From a virus: a DNA stretch of 41,317 bases. Position numbers and translations under genes: made by a program. The notes beneath the pieces are model-generated. The model saw nothing but the letters and a program-made list of their open reading frames with translations. It ran no database searches and had not been told where the DNA came from. Positions 12,155-22,291 of the stretch are shown here, piece after piece. Where the stretch lies: positions 1 to 41,317 of IMG/VR virus record IMGVR_UViG_3300006928_000017; one strand, given 5' to 3'. Position 1 is the stretch's first letter. Each line of letters opens with the position of its first letter.

Positions 12155-14388
12155 TGTACGAGCAAACTCTATACAAGGTTGTGGAACCTGTAAAATTAAA
12201 TACCATTAAAAGACTTAATAAGTCTAAGAAATGGGAGTATGGATATAATAAAGAGAGCAATATAGTTTCTATATCTAAAACTGGAATGATAGGTGAGATA
12301 TTAGAAATACAGGGTTTTCAAATAGCTTTACCAAAACAACCAAAAGAAGTATATTCTTATAGTAAAATAAAATCAGAACAAAAATGGAGACAATTCCCTA
12401 CTAACCCTGATTTTAAAAGAATTAAAACGGTGTTTGATTGGCAAGAGTATCCAGATGATTTTAAAGAAAAACATTATGGATATATAGACGAAGAGTTTAG
12501 GAGAAGAGAAGAAGGATTTTGGTTTATGAATAATGGTAAACCAACCTACATAACAGGTACGCACTATATGTATTTACAGTGGAGTAAGATAGATGTTGGA
12601 GCTCCCGATTTTAGAGAGGCTAATAGATTGTTCTTTATATTTTGGGAGGCTTGCAAAGCGGATAAGAGATGTTATGGGATGTGTTATTTAAAAAATAGAC
12701 GTTCTGGATTTTCTTTTATGAGCTCAGCTGAAACTGTAAACCTAGCCACAATATCAAGTGATAGTAGATATGGGATATTATCTAAAACCGGTGGTGATGC
12801 AAAGAAAATGTTTACAGACAAGGTAGTACCGATTAGTTTGAATTACCCATTTTTCTTCAAACCTATACAAGATGGTATGGATCGACCAAAGTCCGAACTA
12901 GCTTATAGGATTCCTGCTAAAAAGTTTACTCGAAAGAAAATGAGGGAACGAGAGGAGCAAGATGATATGGAAGGATTAGATACAACTATTGACTGGAAGA
13001 ATACAGGTGATAATAGTTATGACGGTGAAAAACTTTCTTTATTAGTGCATGATGAGAGTGGTAAATGGGAGAGACCTGATAATATAAAAAACAACTGGAG
13101 AGTTACAAAAACTTGTTTACGATTAGGTAGTAGAATAGTTGGTAAGTGTATGATGGGATCAACAAGTAACGCGTTAGATAAAGGAGGAGATAATTTTAAA
13201 AACTTATACTATAACTCAGATGTTACAAAAAGAAATAGAAACGGACAAACAAAATCAGGGTTATACTCCCTTTTTATACCTATGGAATGGAACTACGAAG
13301 GTTTCATTGATGAATATGGACAACCAGTATTTAATGATCCTGAACACGAGAGATTCGATCCACATGGAGTAGATATAGATCAAGGTGTTATAAACCACTG
13401 GAATAATGAAGCTGAAGGATTAAAAGACGATCAAGATGCTTTAAATGAATTTTACCGTCAGTTTCCAAGAACAGAAGAGCACGCTTTTAGAGATGAGACG
13501 AAGAATAGTTTATTTAATTTAGTGAAGATATATGAACAAATAGACTATAATGAAGGTAATAGAAATTCGTCTGTATTAACAACTGGAAACTTTCAATGGA
13601 CTAATGGTGTTAAAGATACTCAAGTGGTGTTTAACCCAGACCCAAATGGTAGATTCAAAGTTAGTTGGGTTCCAAATGGTAAACTACAAAACAACGTTAT
13701 ATTAAAGAATGGCGTAAAATATCCAGGTAACGAACATATGGGAGCATTCGGATGTGATTCATATGATATATCAGGAACAGTAGACAATAGAGGTTCTAAA
13801 GGAGCCTTACATGGATTAACTAAATTCTCAATGGAAGACGCTCCAGCTAATACATTCTTTTTAGAATATATAGCTAGACCACAAACAGCTGAGATATTCT
13901 TTGAAGATATTTTAATGGCACTAGTGTTTTATGGAATGCCAATACTTGCTGAGAATAATAAACCTAGACTTTTATATTATCTTAGAAGAAGAGGGTACAG
14001 AGGGTTTAGTATGAATAGACCAGATAAAGTTTGGAATAAACTATCTGTAGCAGAGAAAGAGGTTGGTGGAATACCAAACTCTAGTGAAGACATAAAACAA
14101 GCACATGCTGCAGCAATCGAAATGTATATCAATGATCACGTAGGATTACTACAAGATGGTACATACGGGGCAATGTATTTTAATGAAACATTAAATGATT
14201 GGTGTAGGTTTGACATAAACAAGAGAACAAAGCATGATGCAACAATAAGTTCTGGTTTAGCTATAATGGCTTGTAATAGACATTTGTATAGACCAAATCC
14301 AGAGATAAAAAAAGAACCAATAAACCTAAACATATCCAAGTATAGTAATAAAGGATTTCAATCAACAATAATAAAACAAAAAACATGA
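12154..14388 (+). CDS. terL: Terminase large subunit
   Basis: 744 residues, long for a TerL. The packaging ATPase and nuclease. Walker-A-like KNRRSGFSF at about 180-188 (non-classical, R in place of the usual G-rich loop), Walker B with catalytic Glu at LSLLVHDES (D300-E301), a coupling segment MGSTSNA at 334-340, and the nuclease Asp in AFGCDSYD (D535). The additional N-terminal 100 residues are unusual. It is preceded by the TerS candidate and overlaps portal by 4 nt. Confidence 0.9.
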   Translation: MYEQTLYKVVEPVKLNTIKRLNKSKKWEYGYNKESNIVSISKTGMIGEILEIQGFQIALPKQPKEVYSYSKIKSEQKWRQFPTNPDFKRIKTVFDWQEYPDDFKEKHYGYIDEEFRRREEGFWFMNNGKPTYITGTHYMYLQWSKIDVGAPDFREANRLFFIFWEACKADKRCYGMCYLKNRRSGFSFMSSAETVNLATISSDSRYGILSKTGGDAKKMFTDKVVPISLNYPFFFKPIQDGMDRPKSELAYRIPAKKFTRKKMREREEQDDMEGLDTTIDWKNTGDNSYDGEKLSLLVHDESGKWERPDNIKNNWRVTKTCLRLGSRIVGKCMMGSTSNALDKGGDNFKNLYYNSDVTKRNRNGQTKSGLYSLFIPMEWNYEGFIDEYGQPVFNDPEHERFDPHGVDIDQGVINHWNNEAEGLKDDQDALNEFYRQFPRTEEHAFRDETKNSLFNLVKIYEQIDYNEGNRNSSVLTTGNFQWTNGVKDTQVVFNPDPNGRFKVSWVPNGKLQNNVILKNGVKYPGNEHMGAFGCDSYDISGTVDNRGSKGALHGLTKFSMEDAPANTFFLEYIARPQTAEIFFEDILMALVFYGMPILAENNKPRLLYYLRRRGYRGFSMNRPDKVWNKLSVAEKEVGGIPNSSEDIKQAHAAAIEMYINDHVGLLQDGTYGAMYFNETLNDWCRFDINKRTKHDATISSGLAIMACNRHLYRPNPEIKKEPINLNISKYSNKGFQSTIIKQKT

Positions 14389-16775
14389 TAGAGTCTATCG
14401 TAAAAAATTTCCCGTCTCAAGCGGTTAGTGATATTGAAAAAATGAGCCATGACTATGGTTTAAAGGTAGCTAGAGCAATAAGACACGAATGGTTTACTGG
14501 AGCCACATCCAAATATAGTGGTCATATAAATAACTTTCATAATTTAAGATTATATGCTAGAGGAGAACAATCTGTTCAAAAATATAAGAATGAGTTATCA
14601 ATAAATGGTGACTTATCTTACTTGAACTTAGATTGGAAACCTGTACCAATTATTCCAAAGTTTGTAGACATAGTTGTAAATGGAATGGCTAATAGAGCTT
14701 ATGAAGTTAACTGCTTCTCACAGGATCAATTTGGTGTTAGTGCACGTACAGAGTACATGGAGTCAATGCTTCGTGATATGCGTTCTAAAGATTTTAAAGA
14801 TACTGTTAAAGGTGGAACAGGTATAGATTTATATGAAAATGATCCTGAGACACTACCAGATACTGAAGAAGAATTAAAATTACACATGCAGCTAGAGTAT
14901 AAGCAAGCTGTTGAATTAGCAGAAGAACAAGCTATCAATGTTTTATTAGAAGGTAGCGATTATGATTTAATAAGACGTAGATGTTTATATGATTTAACTA
15001 CTATAGGTATAGGAGCAACAAAAACTACATTTGATTGGAGCAGTGGGGCGAGGGTTCAATATGTTGATCCAGCTAATTTAATTTACTCTTATACTGAATC
15101 ACCTTATTTTGAAGATATATATTATATTGGGGAGGTGAAAGAGATACCTATAAACGAATTAGCTAAAGAGTTTCATGACTTATCAGAAAGAGAAATTGAA
15201 GAAATAACTAAGAAATCTGTAGATCCTATTAATAGCAGAGCAAATAGAGATAAAAATAAAGTAAGTGTTCTATATTTTAACTTTAAAACTCACGCAAATG
15301 ATGTTTATAAATTAAAGACAACTGGAACTGGTGCAGAAAAAGTATTACAAAAAGATGATACATTTAATCCTCCTGAGGGAAAAGATGGAGATTATAAAAA
15401 ACTAGAAAGAGTTATAGAGTGTTTATACGAGGGGGTTTATATATTGGGTTGTGATAAGTTGTTGAAATGGCAAATGGCGCCTAATATGATGAGGAGTGAT
15501 TCAGATTTTACTAAAGTTAAAATGAATTATCAAATTGTTGCACCAAGAATGTACAATGGTAAAATTGAATCTCTAGTTGGTAGAATAACGGGATTCGCTG
15601 ATATGATTCAATTAACCCACTTGAAACTACAACAAGTAATGGCTAGAATGGTTCCAGATGGAGTATTCTTAGATGTTGATGGTTTAGCTGAGGTTGATCT
15701 TGGTAATGGAACAAACTACAATCCGCAAGAAGCTTTAAATATGTTTTTCCAAACTGGTAGTGTTGTTGGTAGAAGTTTCACATCTGAAGGAGATCAAAAT
15801 CCAGCTAAAGTGCCAATTCAACAAATACAAAATGGAGCGGGAGGAAACAAAATACAAAGTCTTATTACAACTTATAATTATTATATGCAAATGATAAGGG
15901 ATGTAACCGGGTTAAATGAAGCTAGAGATGCTAGTACTCCTGATAGACACGCTTTAGTTGGTATTCAAAAAATGGCGGCAGCTAATTCAAATACAGCTAC
16001 TAGACATATATTACAGTCAATGTTGTTCTTAACAGCAAAAGGAGCAGAGTGTTTATCTTTAAGAATAGCTGATATAATTGAATACTCACCTACAGCAGAA
16101 GCTTTTATTAGAGCTATTGGTGCTCATAATGTAGCTACGTTAAGTGAGTTAACGGAATTACATCTTCATGACTTCGGTATATTTATAGAATTACTACCAG
16201 ATGAGGAAGAGAAAGCTATGTTAGAGAATAACATACAAGCAGCACTCCAACAACAAACAATAGATTTAGATGATGCTATTGATCTTAGAGAAATAAGGAA
16301 TACTAAGTTGGCTAATAAACTACTTAAAGTTAAAAGAAAGAAGAAGATAGAGAGAGATCAAAGAATGCAGCAACAAAATATTCAAGCTCAAGCTCAAGCT
16401 AACGCTCAACAACAGCAGGCAGCAGCTCAAGCTGAAGTTCAGAAGAATCAAGCTAAAACTGAAAGTGAAACACAATTAGAACAGGCTAAGAATCAATTAA
16501 GGATACAATACTTACAACAAGAAGCGGCTGTTAAAAAAGACTTAATGCAATTTGAATTTGATTTAAACACGCAGTTAGAAAACTCTAAAAGACAAACAAA
16601 CACTGAACTAGAAAATGCTAGAGAAAATAGAAGAGATCAAAGAGTAGACATGCAGGCTGCGCATCAGATGAATATGATAAACAAAAGAAAAGAGGAAGAT
16701 TCTGTTAATAAATTTGAATCTTCAGGTAATGATATACTAACGGGAGGAGCGAACATGGAAAGATTCGACCTCTAA
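14385..16775 (+). CDS. Portal protein
   Basis: 796 residues. Forms the dodecameric ring at one capsid vertex through which DNA passes. Position directly after TerL, size, and the wing/stem pattern with VTGLNEARDASTPDRHALVG (about 505-525) support the call; the latter is the typical stem/loop area of podovirus portals. The C-terminal 135 residues (about 655-790) are a Gln/Ala/Glu-rich coiled coil, with QAQAQANAQQQQAAAQ, which would make a long tube or barrel. Overlaps TerL by 4 nt (ATGA). Confidence 0.85.
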   Translation: MIESIVKNFPSQAVSDIEKMSHDYGLKVARAIRHEWFTGATSKYSGHINNFHNLRLYARGEQSVQKYKNELSINGDLSYLNLDWKPVPIIPKFVDIVVNGMANRAYEVNCFSQDQFGVSARTEYMESMLRDMRSKDFKDTVKGGTGIDLYENDPETLPDTEEELKLHMQLEYKQAVELAEEQAINVLLEGSDYDLIRRRCLYDLTTIGIGATKTTFDWSSGARVQYVDPANLIYSYTESPYFEDIYYIGEVKEIPINELAKEFHDLSEREIEEITKKSVDPINSRANRDKNKVSVLYFNFKTHANDVYKLKTTGTGAEKVLQKDDTFNPPEGKDGDYKKLERVIECLYEGVYILGCDKLLKWQMAPNMMRSDSDFTKVKMNYQIVAPRMYNGKIESLVGRITGFADMIQLTHLKLQQVMARMVPDGVFLDVDGLAEVDLGNGTNYNPQEALNMFFQTGSVVGRSFTSEGDQNPAKVPIQQIQNGAGGNKIQSLITTYNYYMQMIRDVTGLNEARDASTPDRHALVGIQKMAAANSNTATRHILQSMLFLTAKGAECLSLRIADIIEYSPTAEAFIRAIGAHNVATLSELTELHLHDFGIFIELLPDEEEKAMLENNIQAALQQQTIDLDDAIDLREIRNTKLANKLLKVKRKKKIERDQRMQQQNIQAQAQANAQQQQAAAQAEVQKNQAKTESETQLEQAKNQLRIQYLQQEAAVKKDLMQFEFDLNTQLENSKRQTNTELENARENRRDQRVDMQAAHQMNMINKRKEEDSVNKFESSGNDILTGGANMERFDL

Positions 16776-16801
16776 TATTTAATATTTTATAAAATTTTAT
16801 T

Positions 16802-18001
16802 ATGGCAGAAGAAACAAAAAAGGTTGAAGAACCTAAAATAGACGATAAAGTTGGAAAACTAAAAATCAAAAAAAGAACTTATTCAAACGAAAAGAATAAT
16901 GAACCAACTAAAATTGATCTTTCAAAACCACAATTCGAAAATGAAGAGGTTGAAAAACAACCCGTTGACGAAGATGTGGTCGTAGTCAATCCAGAACCAG
17001 AGACTAAAGAAGATGTGGTTGAGGACAATAAGGTTGAAGCAAAAGAGGAGGTTAAACAAGATAATGATGTTCCAGTATTAGAGGAGATAACAGAAGAAGA
17101 TCTTGTTGAAACTGAAGAAAAGATAGAAGAAGCTATTGCTGAAGCTAAACAAACAGGTCAACCACTACCTGAAAAAGTAGAGAAACTAATTAAGTTTATG
17201 GAAGAGACTGGTGGTGATTTAAATGACTACGTAAAACTAAATAGAGATATCTCTAAAATGGATGACTCTGAAGTACTAGATGAGTACTATAGAGATACAA
17301 AATCTCATTTAAGTCCAGAAGAAAGAAATTATTTACTGGAAGATAAATTCGGATTCGATGAAGATGAAGATGATCCTAAGGTAATACAAAGAAAAAAAAT
17401 AGCCCTCAAAGAGCAAGTTGCCGAGGCTAAAGCCCACTTAGACGGGCAAAAGTCTAAATACTATGAAGAAATTAGAGCTGGCGAAAGGTTAACACCTGAA
17501 GCTAAAAAAGCTATGGATTTTTTTAATAGATACAATAAAGATACCGAAAAGCAGAAGAAACTAACTGAAGCAAACAAAAAGCAATTTAAACTAAAAACTG
17601 ATAGTGTCTTTAATAAAGATTTCAAAGGTTTTGATTATCAAGTTGGAGACAAGAGATTTAGGTTTAATGTTAAAAATGCAGATGAGGTAAAGACAAATCA
17701 AAGTGATATTAATAATTTTGTCAATAAGTTTGTTGACAAAGAATCAAAAACTATTAATGACGCAGCGGGTTATCATAAGTCTTTATTCACAGCCATGAAT
17801 GCGGATGCTGTCGCTAAACATTTTTATGAACAAGGGAGAGCAGATGCTATCAAGGGACAAGTTGCTAAAGACAAGAATATAGATATGGATCCACGTAAAA
17901 CTCATGGAGAGGTTAATGTTGGAGGAATTAAATATAAAGTACTAGGAGATTCTACTGACGGTTTAAAGTTAAAAATTAAAAATAGAAAAAATTTAAAATA
18001 A
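16802..18001 (+). CDS. Putative scaffolding protein
   Basis: 399 residues. N-terminal 110 residues are strongly acidic with V/E/K repeats and surely disordered; the centre is helical (EEKIEEAIAEAKQ, then LDEYY...HLSPEERNYLLEDKFGF), and the end is basic (LKLKIKNRKNLK). Both ends carry similar LKIKKR/LKIKNR stretches. An acidic, helical protein between portal and MCP is the position and composition of a scaffold, which directs capsid assembly and leaves. Confidence 0.75.
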   Translation: MAEETKKVEEPKIDDKVGKLKIKKRTYSNEKNNEPTKIDLSKPQFENEEVEKQPVDEDVVVVNPEPETKEDVVEDNKVEAKEEVKQDNDVPVLEEITEEDLVETEEKIEEAIAEAKQTGQPLPEKVEKLIKFMEETGGDLNDYVKLNRDISKMDDSEVLDEYYRDTKSHLSPEERNYLLEDKFGFDEDEDDPKVIQRKKIALKEQVAEAKAHLDGQKSKYYEEIRAGERLTPEAKKAMDFFNRYNKDTEKQKKLTEANKKQFKLKTDSVFNKDFKGFDYQVGDKRFRFNVKNADEVKTNQSDINNFVNKFVDKESKTINDAAGYHKSLFTAMNADAVAKHFYEQGRADAIKGQVAKDKNIDMDPRKTHGEVNVGGIKYKVLGDSTDGLKLKIKNRKNLK

Positions 18002-18007
18002 TAAATT

Positions 18008-19531
18008 ATGGCAACAACAATGACAGGTGCCGCTAACGCGAATCCTTCACCATTACAACAAACGTTATCGTCAAATTACATTGACTTTACTAGTGGTGCA
18101 GGGAACGACTGGGGGCAACAATATTTACCAGACCTTATGGAGAAAGAAGCTGAGGTATTTGGTAACAGAACAGTTTCAGGCTTCTTAGAAATGGTTGGCG
18201 CAGAAGAACCAATGAGTTCAGATCAAGTAGTTTGGTCAGAGCAGGGTAGATTACACTTGCATTTTAAAGGTAACTGTAATTATACTGCTGGAACACCTGA
18301 TACGTTTGTATTTACAATAGTACAAGATATTGATGGTAACACAATGTATGGTTCAACTGCAGCTGGTGTTAGAAAAGGTGATTTGGTAATTTTATCAGAT
18401 GTTAATTCTAATGTTAAAGGTTATGTTAACGCAGTAGCAACAGCAAGTGTAGGTGGTCAAACGGTAACTCAAGCTACTGGTGTTCTTTTAAGTGCAGCAC
18501 TTACAGGCATGGTAGATGTTGGTACAGCTGATCTTACGATGGTTACTAATATGTTTGTTTTTGGATCTGAGTATTCAAAAGGTACTACAGGTAGAACAGA
18601 AGCTTTAAAGCCTCAGTTCAAATCATACGGTAACAAACCAGTTATAATTAAAGATATGTATGAGATCTCAGGATCTGATGCTGCTCAAATTGGTTGGGTT
18701 GAAGTTACAGGTGAAGACGGACAGAATGGTTACATGTGGTATTTAAAATCAGCTGGTGACACTAGATCTCGTTTCTCTGATTACTGTGAAATGGTTTTAG
18801 TTGAACACGAGTTAACTGACGCTAACGCTGATGGAACAACAACTGATCACTTAACTGGTTATGGTACAAACACTACAATCGAAGGTACTGAAGGTTTATT
18901 TGCAGCACTTAGAGCTAGAGGAAACGTTTATGACGGTCTTTTAGATACAGCGGCTGGATCTTGGTCAACAGCTAATATGTTAGATGATTTTGATGAAATA
19001 TTAAAACAACTTGACACTCAAGGCGCTATTGAGGAATACATGATGTTCTGCAATAGAGATCTTTCTTTAGGAATAGATGAAATGTTAGCTGGACAAAGTG
19101 CTTATGGTGCTGGTGGTACATCTTACGGTGTATTTGACAACTCTGAAGACATGGCATTAAATTTAGGTTTCAATGGTTTTAGAAGAGGTTCTTATGACTT
19201 TTATAAAACAGATTGGAAATACTTAAATGACGTATCTACAAGAGGTGGTATGCTAGATGTAGAAAACCACGTTAGAGGTGTTATGGTTCCTGCTGGTGTA
19301 ACTAGTGTGTACGATCAAACTTTAGGTAAAAACTTAAAGAGACCGTTTTTACACGTTAGATACCGAACTTCTCAAATGGAAGACAGAAGATTCAAAACTT
19401 GGACTACTGGTTCTGTTGGAGCAACAACAAATGACATTGACGCAATGAGAATGAACTTCTTAACTGAAAGATGTTTAATTACTCAAGGTGCTAATAACTT
19501 TGTGCTGTTAGAAGGTGAGGGTTCTTACTAA
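18008..19531 (+). CDS. Major capsid protein
   Basis: 507 residues. It comes after scaffold and before an intrinsic terminator. N-terminal arm with a Met-Thr-Gly-Ala start, then long beta/alpha segments; codons are more uniform (GGT, GCT, AAC) than in neighbours, as expected for the most abundant virion protein. The size and place suit the HK97-type MCP of crAss-like phages. No catalytic motif. The strong terminator directly after it fits very high expression. Confidence 0.85.
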   Translation: MATTMTGAANANPSPLQQTLSSNYIDFTSGAGNDWGQQYLPDLMEKEAEVFGNRTVSGFLEMVGAEEPMSSDQVVWSEQGRLHLHFKGNCNYTAGTPDTFVFTIVQDIDGNTMYGSTAAGVRKGDLVILSDVNSNVKGYVNAVATASVGGQTVTQATGVLLSAALTGMVDVGTADLTMVTNMFVFGSEYSKGTTGRTEALKPQFKSYGNKPVIIKDMYEISGSDAAQIGWVEVTGEDGQNGYMWYLKSAGDTRSRFSDYCEMVLVEHELTDANADGTTTDHLTGYGTNTTIEGTEGLFAALRARGNVYDGLLDTAAGSWSTANMLDDFDEILKQLDTQGAIEEYMMFCNRDLSLGIDEMLAGQSAYGAGGTSYGVFDNSEDMALNLGFNGFRRGSYDFYKTDWKYLNDVSTRGGMLDVENHVRGVMVPAGVTSVYDQTLGKNLKRPFLHVRYRTSQMEDRRFKTWTTGSVGATTNDIDAMRMNFLTERCLITQGANNFVLLEGEGSY

Positions 19532-19549
19532 TAACAACAATTAAGATTT

Positions 19550-19590
19550 GGGCGGCATGCATGTAAAAGCACTCCGCCCTTTTCTTTTAT
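19550..19590 (+). terminator. Intrinsic terminator after the capsid gene
   Basis: GGGCGG (19550-19555) pairs with CCGCCC (19574-19579), 6 bp, all G/C, 18-nt loop, followed by TTTTCTTTTATTT. It lies 18 nt after the stop. Confidence 0.85.
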
Positions 19591-19615
19591 TTATTAATTT
19601 TTATTATATTATATT

Positions 19616-20449
19616 ATGGCAAACAAAAAGAAAGAAACTATAGTTGAAGAACCTATAGTTGAAGAAACAGTGGTTGTTAAAGAACAACCTAAGGTTGAGG
19701 CTCCTAAAACAAAAGCTAAAACAAGAGACACTTGGGAGATTAAAGATAGAGCGTATGTATTAAGGGGTAAATCAAGTCCCTTAACTTACCACTTGAAATC
19801 AAAAGGTATATTTTGGTTCGATGAAGAGAAGGGGTATGAAAGGGAGATTGGGTATTCAAGAAATCAAAGAACGGTGTTTGTTGATGAGATGCAAGGTGTT
19901 AAAAGACCAGCTCACATTTGGTTTAAGGATGGTTATTTAATGGTTCCAAAAGAAAAGGTAACTTTACAAAAATTTCTATCAATATACCACCCTTACAAAA
20001 ATAAGAAATATTATGAGGTAGATGAGCAAAAGAATGCTAGTTATGAGGTTGATAATATCGAATTAGAACTAGAGGCTATGAACTTAGCTAAATCATTAAG
20101 CTTTGAAGATGTAGAGGCTATAATGAGAGTTGAGGTTGGAAGTAGAGTTTCTGACATGTCTACAGCTGAGATAAAGAGAGATGCTTTAGTTATGTCTAGA
20201 AGAAATCCATCTTTATTCATTGACTTAGCAAACGATCCTAATATTAGATTAAGAAATATTGGTATTAAAGCTACAGAGATGAAGGTTATTAAATTATCTT
20301 CTGATCAAAGAACTTTTATGTGGGGATCTAATGATAGAAAACTTATGACAGTTCCATTTGATGAACACCCATATTCAGCGTTAGCTGCTTGGTTTAAAAC
20401 CGATGAAGGTATGGAAGTTTTATCTTCAATTGAAAAAAGAATAAAATAA
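19616..20449 (+). CDS. Putative virion protein between MCP and connectors
   Basis: 277 residues. A Val/Glu/Lys-rich flexible N-terminus (1-38), then a W/Y-rich beta domain (GKSSPLTYHLKSKGIFWFDEEKGYE), a helix (ELEAMNLAKSLSF) and a C-terminal domain with NPSLFIDLANDPNIRLRN. No enzyme motif. It has an own terminator both before and after, so it is a single-gene unit, and its place suggests head completion or neck function. Confidence 0.6.
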   Translation: MANKKKETIVEEPIVEETVVVKEQPKVEAPKTKAKTRDTWEIKDRAYVLRGKSSPLTYHLKSKGIFWFDEEKGYEREIGYSRNQRTVFVDEMQGVKRPAHIWFKDGYLMVPKEKVTLQKFLSIYHPYKNKKYYEVDEQKNASYEVDNIELELEAMNLAKSLSFEDVEAIMRVEVGSRVSDMSTAEIKRDALVMSRRNPSLFIDLANDPNIRLRNIGIKATEMKVIKLSSDQRTFMWGSNDRKLMTVPFDEHPYSALAAWFKTDEGMEVLSSIEKRIK

Positions 20450-20468
20450 CATTCTTTAATATATAAAG

Positions 20469-20500
20469 ATAGCCACTCCTTTCGGGTGGCTATTTTTATT
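20469..20500 (+). terminator. Strong intrinsic terminator
   Basis: ATAGCCAC and GTGGCTAT (20469-20476 and 20486-20493), a short TCCTTTCGG loop, followed by TTTTATTTA. 20 nt after the upstream stop. Confidence 0.9.
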
Positions 20501-20526
20501 TAGGGGCTAACCTTCCACTTTATTAT

Positions 20527-20543
20527 GTAACTATAATATAGTA
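20527..20543 (+). promoter_or_regulatory. Candidate late promoter motif
   Basis: GTAACTATAATATAGTA, ending 24 nt before the ATG at 20568; very similar to GTAACTATATATTAGTA ending 24 nt before the ATG at 31639. It lies right after a terminator, where a new promoter is needed. Confidence 0.45.
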
Positions 20544-20567
20544 AAATATATTATAAAAATAATAATA

Positions 20568-21353
20568 ATGATTAACATAGATACAGCATATCAAAAGGTT
20601 TTGACTCTAGCTAATAAAGAACAAAGAGGATATATAACACCTCAAGAGTTTAATTTACTGGCAAATAAAGCGCAAATGGATGTTTATGATAACTTGTTTC
20701 ATAATCTTAAAATGGCTAAACACAAGCAGTTTGGTAATGAAGAACCTGGTTATGATGAGGTTAGCATGCTAGAAGAAAAGCTCCACCCATTTAGAGTTGA
20801 AATCAGTAGTATCAACGCTGGTGGAACGGCTCAAGGTGCTTTGATAGATACAACAGATTTTGATCCAGAAATGTATAGATTAGATTCATTGTTATACTTC
20901 GGTGTTGGAGGTGCCCTTCAGTTTGACCCCGTGTTAATAACCGAGGTTACTCAATCAGAATTTAGAAAGATGATTAAAAACCCTTTGACATCTCCACGCG
21001 ATGATAGACCTGTTTTTTATAGAACAGATGGAGGTTTTGGTGATGTTATGCTAAAACCAGTTGGTAGTGGCTATCTAAATGGCACTGATTGGATTTGGGG
21101 TTTTATAGCTGGTAGTACGTTTGCTGCTGATTATTGGAGAGTGCCAGAAAATCCCACTTGGGGTTACGTGATGGTTAACGATAAACCGCTCTACAACCCT
21201 AACACCTCTACTCACTTTACACTACATCGATCTGATGAAGAAGCATTAGTTACTAGAATATTAGAACTATCTGGAATAACACTTGGGAAACAAGAACTAC
21301 AACAATCGATAATGGTCGATAAAAAGAACACTAAACAAGAACAAAATACTTAA
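20568..21353 (+). CDS. Putative head-tail connector (adaptor/ring) protein
   Basis: 261 residues. N-terminal helices (LTLANKEQRGYITPQEFNLL, AQMDVYDNLF) then beta segments, with a helical C-terminus (EEALVTRILELSGITLGKQ). The helix pair resembles connectors of podoviruses and the ring proteins of crAss-like phages. Position after capsid and before another connector candidate supports this. It comes 2 nt before the next gene. Confidence 0.6.
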   Translation: MINIDTAYQKVLTLANKEQRGYITPQEFNLLANKAQMDVYDNLFHNLKMAKHKQFGNEEPGYDEVSMLEEKLHPFRVEISSINAGGTAQGALIDTTDFDPEMYRLDSLLYFGVGGALQFDPVLITEVTQSEFRKMIKNPLTSPRDDRPVFYRTDGGFGDVMLKPVGSGYLNGTDWIWGFIAGSTFAADYWRVPENPTWGYVMVNDKPLYNPNTSTHFTLHRSDEEALVTRILELSGITLGKQELQQSIMVDKKNTKQEQNT

Positions 21354-21355
21354 TT

Positions 21356-22285
21356 ATGGGATTACTAGACAGACAAACTCAATGGTCATATTATCCAACC
21401 GCTTTTGGTGGTGAAGGAACTGGTAATTTGGGTGGTTATCAATTTGTAACATTAGATAATATAATTAACGCCTTTATGATTGTTCATGTTGGAGAGGGGA
21501 AATTTATATCTAAAGTTAATAGAACTGATGTTCAGTTTCATGCCATGAGAGCTATACAGGAGTTATCTTATGATGTATTTAGATCTATTAAATCTCAAGA
21601 AATAGAAATTCCACCCACTTTAGTTATGCCACTACCACAAGACTATGTTAACTACGTTAAGTTAGCTAGAGTTGACAGTGACGGTATAGAGAGGGTTTTG
21701 TATCCAACAGGTAAAACATCTAATCCTTTTGCTATAAATCAAAATGCTGATGGTAGCTATCAATTTACTGATACTGATAATGCAGATGGTGATGGTGACG
21801 TAACAACAGGTACTGACACATTAATAGAGCAAAGCCCTAGTGATTCATGGCAAAATTACCAATCACACGATAATTCAAGTTCACATGATGATGATTCTAC
21901 TATTTTAGAAATAGATAATAAAGGAAGAAGATATGGATTAGATCCTCAATACGCTCAAGCTAATGGAACGTTTTATATAGATTATCAAAGAGGTTATATA
22001 CATTTTGGATCTTCATTAGCTGGAAAAACAATTGTACTTAAATACGTTAGTGATGGATTGGGTACAGATGCTGAGATGGTTGTGCATAAGTTTTGTGAAG
22101 AAGCTGTATACAAATGGATTATGTATGGTATATTATCATCTAGATCTAGAATACCAGAATATGTAGTACAAAGATTTAAAAAAGAAAAGTTTGCTGAAAC
22201 AAGAAAAGCTAAGATAAGATTATCTAGTATAAAAATAGAAGAGTTCACTCAAGTACTCAAGGGATTAAGTAAACCAATAAAGTAA
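21356..22285 (+). CDS. Putative second connector / tail-hub protein
   Basis: 309 residues. A hydrophobic helix HAMRAIQELSYDVFRSIKSQEIEIPPTLVMPLPQDYVNYVKL is typical of gp4-like adaptor proteins: the helix then IEI-P and the PLP-DYVNY motif. An Asp/Ser/Gly-rich insert (about 140-195) is likely a surface loop. The C-terminal helical part ends KGLSKPIK. It stops 6 nt before the giant gene. Confidence 0.65.
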   Translation: MGLLDRQTQWSYYPTAFGGEGTGNLGGYQFVTLDNIINAFMIVHVGEGKFISKVNRTDVQFHAMRAIQELSYDVFRSIKSQEIEIPPTLVMPLPQDYVNYVKLARVDSDGIERVLYPTGKTSNPFAINQNADGSYQFTDTDNADGDGDVTTGTDTLIEQSPSDSWQNYQSHDNSSSHDDDSTILEIDNKGRRYGLDPQYAQANGTFYIDYQRGYIHFGSSLAGKTIVLKYVSDGLGTDAEMVVHKFCEEAVYKWIMYGILSSRSRIPEYVVQRFKKEKFAETRKAKIRLSSIKIEEFTQVLKGLSKPIK

Positions 22286-22291
22286 TATCAA

